DNA from: Acidobacteriota bacterium
GTDB taxonomy: Bacteria; Acidobacteriota; Terriglobia; Terriglobales; Acidobacteriaceae
Assembly (NCBI GenBank): GCA_021791875.1
Contig: JAJYVU010000023.1
Location: 1-46,954, forward strand
Direction of reading: 5' to 3'
DNA length: 46,954 nucleotides
In this document: piece by piece, positions 41,271 to 46,954 of the stretch
Layout of the letters: each line of letters starts with the position of its first letter
Numbering within the stretch: position 1 is the stretch's first letter
The notes under the pieces: generated by a model
Seen by the model: the letters and a program-made list of their open reading frames with translations, nothing else
Told to the model about the DNA's origin: nothing
The model's database searches: none
Made by a program: the position numbers and the translations under genes

Positions 41271-41542
41271 TGGGATGAGGGCGGAACGTATTCCTTGGGC
41301 AGAGCGGAGCCTTCGCCGAAGAAGAATTGATTCATCTGCTCGACGAGAAATTCCTGTGCCTGAGGTGTCCAGGGTTGCAGGCGATATTCATTGAGCAGCA
41401 TTTTCTGGTGTTCGACCCATTCGCCCCAGGCTTTTTTCGAGACATTTTGATAGATTTTCTGTCCAAAGTCGCTGTCAAAAGGCGGCTCGTTGAGCCCCTC
41501 CATTTCCTGCTTGTAACGTACGCAAAATACTGTGTGTGCCAT
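41267..41542 (-). CDS. YggX-like (Fe2+-trafficking family) protein
   Basis: A 91-residue protein: MAHTVFCVRYKQEMEGLNEP, PFDSDFGQKIYQNVSKKAWG, EWVEHQKMLLNEYRLQP. The pattern VFC-xx---E-EGL...G--IY--VSK-AW--W---Q-MLINEYRL fits YggX (Cys7 conserved). YggX proteins protect Fe-S proteins from oxidation and are proposed to handle iron. It is slightly longer than the Escherichia coli protein at the C-terminus. AGTGAGGA precedes ATG 41542. It follows the lipase-maturation-factor-like gene by 16 bases and is the last gene of that minus-strand run. Confidence 0.85.
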   Translation of the reverse strand: MAHTVFCVRYKQEMEGLNEPPFDSDFGQKIYQNVSKKAWGEWVEHQKMLLNEYRLQPWTPQAQEFLVEQMNQFFFGEGSALPKEYVPPSSH

Positions 41543-41558
41543 AGTCCTCACTCAGTCT

Positions 41559-43316
41559 TCATTTTACGACCTGGGCTGGTTCGGCCTGAAGTTGCAGAGG
41601 CGGCTCGAAAAGCGCGACGTGGCCATCGGGCGTTCGTTCGAGCGGAGGAGCATATAAGCCGAGCAGCGTACGGGTCCACCAGACACCTTGCGTGCGCTTC
41701 TCTTCCGGCGTGCTGAACCAGTACTGCCAGACAACGGTGCGGACATACCTGGGTGGCGCCGATGGGAAGGGATTGCCCGCGAAGAGTTGAAGGACGGCGG
41801 GACTCCCCAGCAGAAGGCGAGCCTCGCAATTCAATACAAACGGGTATTGTCTCCAGTTTCCAAGCGAGGCGAACCACAGGTTCCAGTCAAAACGTGGTTG
41901 GTAGGGTGCGTAGATGCCGGGCGCCTGATGGACATTCTGCGGCTGATAGCGATAGGGGTAGGCCGTCCAATGGACGCCGTCGTTGGAACCCTGGAATTCG
42001 ATGAGGTAGCGCGCAGGCGTCATGACGGCGAAGAGGCCATATCGGTTGGCGATGCGAAAGGGCGCAAGGGCGTAGATGGGCTGTTCGGGCAACGGGACGC
42101 CGCGCCAGGCGAGCTGCAGCACGGGGACGATCGTCCCATAGAAAACCCAGCAAAGGATGAAGGCGACGAGGCTGATTCGAAGCGTGCGCAGACTCCGTCG
42201 CCAGCGCGGTGGACGCACCGATGGAGCTTCCTCGGTGATGGAATCTTCTTCGTGCGCAGGGCTTGTTTCGGTTGTTTCTTCGGCTGTCTTCTCGCTTTCG
42301 GATGGGTGTTGCGAACGCTGAAAGCTCTTGCGCCAGCGTATGGGGACGAAGCGGATCAGGGTCTGGTCTTCCAGCAGAAGAATGCCGAGCGAGAGCACGA
42401 GGTAGTTGAGGAATGCATAATTCGCGGTGAGGATGACGCCGATTTGCCACGCGGTGACGAAGCAAAAGCAGAAAATGCGCCAGCGCCGCGGCAAAAAGGC
42501 CAGGAAGACGACGCCAAGTTCCATGACCAGCGTGGCGCCAGCTGTGGCTTTTTGAAACCAGTGCGGCAAATGCTCAAGATACCAGCCGATCCAGGTGGGC
42601 AGCGGGCCATTCTGGTAGTAGTGGTACATGGCGGTGAAGTTGCGCCATGTTGGGTCGCCGCTTTCGAGCTTGACCACACCGGACTCGAAGTAGATGCGGA
42701 ACCACTCCCAGAGCAACAGAAGGCGGGCGGCGCGAATGGGCACCGAGCCGAGTCCCCAGCCGGGCCAGACCCCGCGTGGAGCGAGAAAGAGCACGAGAAA
42801 GCCCGCGGCCAGCAGCATGCCATCGGACTGGTAGGAGGCGAAATCCTGCGCGGCGCCGATGAAAGATAAATAGCAGACGAAGCAAACGAAGAAGCTAAGG
42901 CGCGGCCACACGTTGACGGCGGCCAGCACTGAGGCGGCCAGGCCAATCCAGCAGATGGCCATGAGCATATGCGAGCCGGCGGAGAGCCAAAGCAGCGTGG
43001 GCGCGTACCAGAAGCGGAGCAGGCCGAAGGCTTCCGTGACTTTTGGCAGGTACTGATCGGCCGGAAGCAGACCATCCGGGCCGATGAGTCCGCGGATCTG
43101 AAACAGCAGGGAAAAGAACGCCGAAAAGTAAATGAGCGCAAGCGCACGCAGGAAGAGCCAGCGTGCAACGAAGTGGTTGCCGTCGCCATAGACGGGGTCG
43201 AAGAAGCCGCGGAACATGGTGGACGCGCGCTTGCGTGCCTGGCGGCCGTCGTCGAGTTGGGCAAGGTTCTCGAACATTTCTCGCGCCGTGGCGAGACGAA
43301 TCCTCGGCAAGCGCAT
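41559..43316 (-). CDS. lipase-maturation-factor-like (HTTM) membrane protein
   Basis: A 585-residue polytopic membrane protein. The N-terminal half resembles the LMF/HTTM family: YGDGNHFVARWLFLRALALI, YFSAFFSLLFQIRGLIGPDG, LLPADQYL, WEWFRIYFESGVVKL, WRNFTAMYHYYQNGPLPTW. Eukaryotic LMF1 is an ER chaperone for lipases, and bacterial members are of unknown function but are related to vitamin-K-dependent carboxylase-like HTTM domains. A Glu/Arg-rich cytoplasmic linker (~345-375) and a soluble C-terminal part follow. Start choice is uncertain: 43316 is used, but M34 (43217, MFRGFFDPVYG) begins the conserved part. It lies between the DHA2 transporter (42 bases) and the YggX-like gene. Confidence 0.85.
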   Translation of the reverse strand: MRLPRIRLATAREMFENLAQLDDGRQARKRASTMFRGFFDPVYGDGNHFVARWLFLRALALIYFSAFFSLLFQIRGLIGPDGLLPADQYLPKVTEAFGLLRFWYAPTLLWLSAGSHMLMAICWIGLAASVLAAVNVWPRLSFFVCFVCYLSFIGAAQDFASYQSDGMLLAAGFLVLFLAPRGVWPGWGLGSVPIRAARLLLLWEWFRIYFESGVVKLESGDPTWRNFTAMYHYYQNGPLPTWIGWYLEHLPHWFQKATAGATLVMELGVVFLAFLPRRWRIFCFCFVTAWQIGVILTANYAFLNYLVLSLGILLLEDQTLIRFVPIRWRKSFQRSQHPSESEKTAEETTETSPAHEEDSITEEAPSVRPPRWRRSLRTLRISLVAFILCWVFYGTIVPVLQLAWRGVPLPEQPIYALAPFRIANRYGLFAVMTPARYLIEFQGSNDGVHWTAYPYRYQPQNVHQAPGIYAPYQPRFDWNLWFASLGNWRQYPFVLNCEARLLLGSPAVLQLFAGNPFPSAPPRYVRTVVWQYWFSTPEEKRTQGVWWTRTLLGLYAPPLERTPDGHVALFEPPLQLQAEPAQVVK

Positions 43317-43358
43317 TTTACCGGGAAAGCGGGGACCGATGGAGATATTCCGGCGGGG

Positions 43359-44978
43359 CTACTCGAGGGGCTCGGCAGGCTTGCGGAAACGCGGCTTCTT
43401 CATGAGGTAGCCGATGGGAATAAGGCAGGCTGTGAGCAGGACAAGGATATGAACGGTATCGACATAGGCCAGAGCGCGGGCCTGCTGGTGCATGATGGCG
43501 TAAATCTGCGCGGCCGCGGCGTGTCCGGCATTGCTTGTGCCGGCTCCGGCCTGGGCCAGAAACGCGGCCATAGCGTGATGGAGCGACTGGTAGTTCGGCG
43601 AGGAGGGATTGACGTGAGCGGCAAGGTAGGTCTGGTGGGTGTCAGTCCTGCGAGTGAGCATGGTGGTAATGAAAGAAATGCCGACACTGCCGCCGATGTT
43701 GCGCGCGAGCGCGGTGAGACCTGAGACCTCGTTGTTTTTCTCCTGCGGTATGCCGACGTAGGACATAACGCTGATCGGCACAAAGAGCATGGGCATTCCG
43801 ATGACCATGATGGCGCGCCAGCTTGCGGCATCCATGAAGCTGATGCCGAGGTTGAGATTGCCAATGCGCCATATGCCGAAGGTGAGCACGGTGAAGCCGA
43901 GGGTGATCATGAGGCGCGGGTCCAGTTTTTGCCCGATCAAGCCCACAATGGGGAAGAGCACAATGAGCACGAAGCCGCCAATGGACAAGGCAAGACCAGC
44001 TTGCTCGGCGGTATAGCCGAGCAATTCCTGCAGAAACTGCGGAATGAGCACGGTAGTGGAGTAGAGAGCCGCGCCGATGAGCAGCATGACGATCTGTGTC
44101 ATGGCGAAATTGCGCTTGCGGTAGAGGGAAAGGTCCACGATGGGGTGCTCGACGTGGGACTCGCGATAGAGGAAAAGAATGAGGCCGATGATGGCGATGA
44201 CGGTGCATGCCACGATGAAGTGGGAGCCGAACCAGTCGTCCTGCTGGCCTTTGTCAAAGACCATCTGGGCGGCGCCGATGGTGAGCGCAAGCAGGCCGAG
44301 CCCGATGCCGTCGACGCTGCCGGCTTTTTTGCGGCGCTTCAGGTAGGGTGGATCCTCGACAATGCGGCTGGTGAGCAGCAGCGAGATGATGCCAATGGGG
44401 ATGTTGAGGAAGAAAATCCAGCGCCAACTGTAGTTGTCGGTGATCCAGCCGCCGACGGTGGGGCCGATGGCCGGTGCGAAAACGACGGCCATCCCGTAGA
44501 GCGAAAACGCGAGGCTGCGTTTCTCTGGGGCGAATGTGTCTGCCAGGATGGCACGCTCGCTCGGCTGCAGGCCGCCACCGGCCGCGCCCTGGATGACGCG
44601 AAACACGACCAGCATCGGCAGGGTGGAGGCGAGGCCGCAGAAAAACGAGAAGAACGTGAAGGCCGCGACGCAGGACATGTAGAAGCGCTTGCGGCCGATG
44701 CGGTTGGAGATCCAGCCGCTGATGGGCAGCACGATGGCGTTCGCCACAATGTAAGAAGTAAGAACCCAGGTGGCCTGGACCTCGCTGGAGCCGAGGCCGC
44801 CGGCAATGTGCGGCAGCGCGACGTTGGCAATGCTGGAATCGAGGGCCTCCATGAAGGTGGCCAGCGTGACGGTGAAGGTAATGATCCAGGGATTGAACCG
44901 CGGGGTCCAGTGCTCGTAATCAAAGTCGTGGTCGCTTAAGGCGGGCTTTGGCCCCGGAGCGACAGCTGACTGCGCCAT
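43359..44978 (-). CDS. DHA2-family MFS drug exporter (EmrB/QacA type)
   Basis: A 539-residue transporter with about 14 membrane segments. The DHA2 marks are the first helix region FTVTLATFMEALDSSIANVA, motif A GWISNRIGRKRFYM, the EmrB-type GAAGGGLQPSERAILADTF and the loop IGPTVGGWITDNYSWRWIFFLNIPIG. It should exchange protons for hydrophobic drugs or toxic metabolites at the inner membrane. Unlike many EmrB loci, no membrane-fusion protein (EmrA) or TolC gene is adjacent. It is first in a minus-strand run with the LMF-like and YggX-like genes. GGGGTC upstream of the ATG is a weak ribosome binding site. Confidence 0.92.
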   Translation of the reverse strand: MAQSAVAPGPKPALSDHDFDYEHWTPRFNPWIITFTVTLATFMEALDSSIANVALPHIAGGLGSSEVQATWVLTSYIVANAIVLPISGWISNRIGRKRFYMSCVAAFTFFSFFCGLASTLPMLVVFRVIQGAAGGGLQPSERAILADTFAPEKRSLAFSLYGMAVVFAPAIGPTVGGWITDNYSWRWIFFLNIPIGIISLLLTSRIVEDPPYLKRRKKAGSVDGIGLGLLALTIGAAQMVFDKGQQDDWFGSHFIVACTVIAIIGLILFLYRESHVEHPIVDLSLYRKRNFAMTQIVMLLIGAALYSTTVLIPQFLQELLGYTAEQAGLALSIGGFVLIVLFPIVGLIGQKLDPRLMITLGFTVLTFGIWRIGNLNLGISFMDAASWRAIMVIGMPMLFVPISVMSYVGIPQEKNNEVSGLTALARNIGGSVGISFITTMLTRRTDTHQTYLAAHVNPSSPNYQSLHHAMAAFLAQAGAGTSNAGHAAAAQIYAIMHQQARALAYVDTVHILVLLTACLIPIGYLMKKPRFRKPAEPLE

Positions 44979-45139
44979 GAATGAAAGACCCCGAAATGCG
45001 GAATGATTGGAGGATGCGCGACGTTCTCTATTGTCCCATCCTTTGACATTGGATTCGCAGTGAGGGTTGAAGTCGCAGCAGGTTTTCGGATTACAGCCCA
45101 GGAGAGGACGCGGCGGACAGGAGAGGCCAGCAATAAGTT

Positions 45140-45169
45140 GCGGGGCTCCGGACTGACCGGATGCCCCGC
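45140..45169 (-). terminator. hairpin downstream of the GH30 gene
   Basis: GCGGGGC-TCCGG pairs with CCGGA-T-GCCCCGC around ACTGA, with one bulge. On the minus strand it is followed by AACTTATT, a weak T-tract. It lies 19 bases past the GH30 stop. Confidence 0.55.
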
Positions 45170-45188
45170 ATGGCGGGATTGGCGCTGC

Positions 45189-46598
45189 CTACCAGACGTA
45201 GGTGGCCGCAGACTCTTCAGGAATCGTAGTCGTGAACCAATGGCCGTGGTACTTCACATCGAATGATTTTGGGAAGTTTCCAGTGTTGGAGGCGACCAGA
45301 ACGATGCGTCCCCCCGGCGTGAGGAAGGCCACGGTGAACAGCTGCTCATGCTGCGTGGAACCGATGCGGGTGGAGCCGGGAGGTACAAATTTGGCGAAGT
45401 GCGCCAGGGCATAGTAGGCAAGATTGCGCGTGACCTGGTTGCCATTGAGCGTGAGTGCGCCCTGGCAAGAGGTGCAACCGCCGTCGTTGGTGTGCGGGCC
45501 ATCGTTCGGATCCGCGGCGAGATTCCAGAGCAACACGAGACGGCTCCAGTTGCGGGTCGAGCCAATCAGCACGCGGTGGATGGCTTCCGCGATGGGAAGC
45601 GGGCCGGTGTGCGGGCTGGTGATGGACTGCTCGGTCATGTAGAGGTTCTTGTTGGGATAGGCGTTATGCACCCTGGTCAGGGTGGAAGCCTGACCGCCAT
45701 ACAGGTGAAACGCCGTGCCATCGACATATGGGCTGACGGCAGGATCAGCCAGGATCGAAAGAGGGAACGAAGGCACGTCAGGGTTGTGGTCGTAGAGCCA
45801 GATGCGGGTGTGAATGCCGGCCTTCCTGAATGCAGGGATCAGGTCCTTTGCGAGGAAGGTGTCTTCTTCGGGCGCGAACATGACCATACTGGGCAGGTTC
45901 TTCGGGTTCAGCGGTTCATTCTGCACGGTGATGGCGTAAAGGGGAATGCCTTCAGCTTTCATCTCCTCGATGTACTTGACGAAGTAATGCGCGTAGACCG
46001 GATAGTCTTCCTGCTTGAGGCGGCCGCCTTTGAGGCTGTCGTCGGTCTTCATCCAGGCAGGCGCCGACCACGGCGAGCCGAGAATTTTTACATTCGGATT
46101 GATGGCCAGGATCTCCTTCAGAGCCGGAATGACGGTCTGCATGTCGGGCGAAAGGCTGAAATGGCTGAGGGTCGGGTCGGATTCTCCGGCGGGCAGATCG
46201 TCGTAGGTATAGGCGTGGGTGTTCATGTCAGAGGAGCCGATGCTGACGCGCAGAAAGCTGATGTGGATTCCGTTGCCGCTTTTCGCGAAGAGGTACTTGA
46301 GCAGGGCAGCGCGATCCGCGGGATTCATCTCCATGAGCAACTGCGCACTGCCGCCGGTAAGCGCGCAGCCGAAGCCCACCATGGACTGATAGTGCTGCAT
46401 GTCGTTGACCCGGATGACCGGCAACGGATTCGAGGGAGAAGAAAACGGCAGCGCCTGCGACTGGTGTGCGAAAAGCGCAGAACGGTTGGCAGTGGTGAGC
46501 CACTCCTGTGCGGCGGGAAGTTGCTGCGCGGTGGCGAAGACACCAGAGGCCAGCAGGGTGGCGACCGGCATCAGCAGGCGGGCGACGATTCTCTTCAT
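45189..46598 (-). CDS. glycoside hydrolase family 30 protein, secreted
   Basis: A 469-residue secreted glycosidase. GAGGAG precedes the ATG, and the signal peptide runs to about residue 24 (MKRIVARLLMPVATLLASGV...TAQ). The core is a GH30 (beta/alpha)8 barrel with a beta side-domain: MVGFGCALTGGSAQLLMEM, LRVSIGSSDMN, ILGSPWSAPAWMKT. The acid/base is probably Glu228 in YAITVQNEP and the nucleophile probably Glu323 in LYMTEQS. The side domain includes FAKFVPPGSTRIGS and IVLVASNTG. GH30 members include glucosylceramidases, beta-1,6-glucanases and xylanases; the motifs favour the glucosylceramidase/beta-1,6-glucanase group. A role in fungal cell-wall or plant glycan breakdown is inference. Confidence 0.92.
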   Translation of the reverse strand: MKRIVARLLMPVATLLASGVFATAQQLPAAQEWLTTANRSALFAHQSQALPFSSPSNPLPVIRVNDMQHYQSMVGFGCALTGGSAQLLMEMNPADRAALLKYLFAKSGNGIHISFLRVSIGSSDMNTHAYTYDDLPAGESDPTLSHFSLSPDMQTVIPALKEILAINPNVKILGSPWSAPAWMKTDDSLKGGRLKQEDYPVYAHYFVKYIEEMKAEGIPLYAITVQNEPLNPKNLPSMVMFAPEEDTFLAKDLIPAFRKAGIHTRIWLYDHNPDVPSFPLSILADPAVSPYVDGTAFHLYGGQASTLTRVHNAYPNKNLYMTEQSITSPHTGPLPIAEAIHRVLIGSTRNWSRLVLLWNLAADPNDGPHTNDGGCTSCQGALTLNGNQVTRNLAYYALAHFAKFVPPGSTRIGSTQHEQLFTVAFLTPGGRIVLVASNTGNFPKSFDVKYHGHWFTTTIPEESAATYVW

Positions 46599-46897
46599 GG
46601 AGACTCCTCACAAGACAAAAGCATTCAGGGTCAGATGCCTACAAAGAGAGACAAACCATTGTCTACAGCATTTTCGGCAGATTTCGCAATACCGCACACG
46701 ATGGAAACAGGATGATGCAGCAAATGTCAAGGTGAAAGGCGCGGGAGTTGCAGGATTAGACGATTGAGGGTCGGAATGCGCGGTTTCCAGTTGGCGAATA
46801 AAAAGCGCGGAGACTGAAGTCTCCGCGCTTCAGACTGCTGACAAAGGTACCGAGAAAAGTTCTCGTAATGAACGAGGGCTTTTCGTATTTTGGATTC
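46599..46897. other. intergenic region, GH30 to transposase
   Basis: About 300 bases with the GH30 5' end on the left and two hairpins on the right (46803-46830 and 46854-46884). No gene is seen. Confidence 0.45.
46796..46830 (-). terminator. terminator-like hairpin reading leftward
   Basis: AAGCGCGGAGAC pairs perfectly with GTCTCCGCGCTT around TGAA, and on the minus strand TTTATTC follows. No minus-strand gene lies between it and the window end, so the gene it served is beyond the right edge, perhaps separated by the IS. Confidence 0.6.
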
Positions 46898-46954
46898 ATG
46901 CTGAAGAAGGCAGAAGCGCAGCAGCAGGAACTTGAGTGGGTGTCGATCGATGGC
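46854..46954 (+). mobile_element. left end of an insertion sequence (partial)
   Basis: The stem-loop GAAAAG-TT-CTCGT / ACGAG-GG-CTTTTC (46854-46884) lies just upstream of a transposase-like start codon. Whether this palindrome is the IS end itself is not shown. The element continues past the window. Confidence 0.5.
46898..46954 (+). CDS. N-terminus of an IS1182/IS5-type transposase (cut by window end)
   Basis: Nineteen codons are visible: MLKKAEAQQQELEWVSIDG, with no stop. Transposases of the IS1182/IS4-like group commonly begin with a Q-rich helix followed by [EQ]-x-[VF]-x-[IL]-[DE]-x-LVP-x-DHLLR. The visible part fits the first half of that pattern; the diagnostic LVPxDHLLR would lie just outside. 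No clear ribosome binding site is seen. Confidence 0.5.
   Translation, partial: MLKKAEAQQQELEWVSIDG

Noticed and set aside
45348..46715. 455-codon plus-strand frame antisense to the GH30 gene
   Set aside because: Shadow frame with repetitive charged composition; GH30 catalytic motifs are on the minus strand.

Overview
The window is GC-rich, gene-dense bacterial chromosome. Its gene content points to an acidobacterium, most likely class Terriglobia (subdivision 1). The basis is an Oar-type TonB-dependent receptor with an N-terminal carboxypeptidase-regulatory-like domain, a winged-helix regulator fused to a TolB/WD40 propeller, several small secreted proteins of a VGDxV...LPxGT type, Tat-exported GH2 and GH30 glycosidases, and a plsX-fabD cluster. 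This placement is inference from protein style; no rRNA is present.

Layout. Bases 1-3600 hold three related secreted proteins (a fourth lies at 36967-37587), a 118-bp inverted-repeat element and a DUF3617 protein. Bases 3800-4400 carry the remains of a pyrophosphate-dependent phosphofructokinase and of a GntR regulator, followed by an intact M24-fold protein without metal ligands (4458-5582), a Tat-exported GH2 glycosidase (5607-8024) and a stand-alone ccmF (8355-10403). After a 726-base stretch with no convincing gene come tRNA-Leu(CAG), a minimal DHp-like protein, osmC and a small zinc-ribbon gene with a possible decayed relative.

Bases 12916-20838 look like one carbohydrate locus. A membrane-anchored winged-helix/propeller sensor is divergent from a large TonB-dependent receptor, which is followed by a periplasmic cyclomaltodextrinase/neopullulanase-like GH13 enzyme. 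The likely task is binding, import and hydrolysis of an alpha-glucan. Bases 21219-23026 encode an alditol-oxidase-like flavoprotein and a small membrane protein. Bases 23144-26097 are the housekeeping run yceD-rpmF-plsX-fabD, followed by tRNA-Thr(CGT).

Bases 26479-30123 encode a complete NifJ-type pyruvate:ferredoxin oxidoreductase. Next come a MerR-like/TPR fusion, an Ig-like lipoprotein, rho with a probable omega-subunit gene (rpoZ) just upstream, and comM. Bases 37857-41270 contain a small helical protein, a 57-residue Trm112-like zinc protein, coaE, an HtrA-type protease and a NodB deacetylase. A converging minus-strand run (DHA2 exporter, lipase-maturation-factor-like membrane protein, YggX-like protein) occupies 44978-41267. 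A GH30 glycosidase follows, and the right edge enters what looks like an IS1182-type transposase.

No CRISPR array, prophage, secretion-system cluster or recognisable defence island is visible. The points most worth following up are the four-member secreted family, the wHTH-propeller/TonB/GH13 locus, the stand-alone DHp-like protein, the MerR-TPR fusion, and the decaying PFP/GntR pair next to a metal-less M24 protein.
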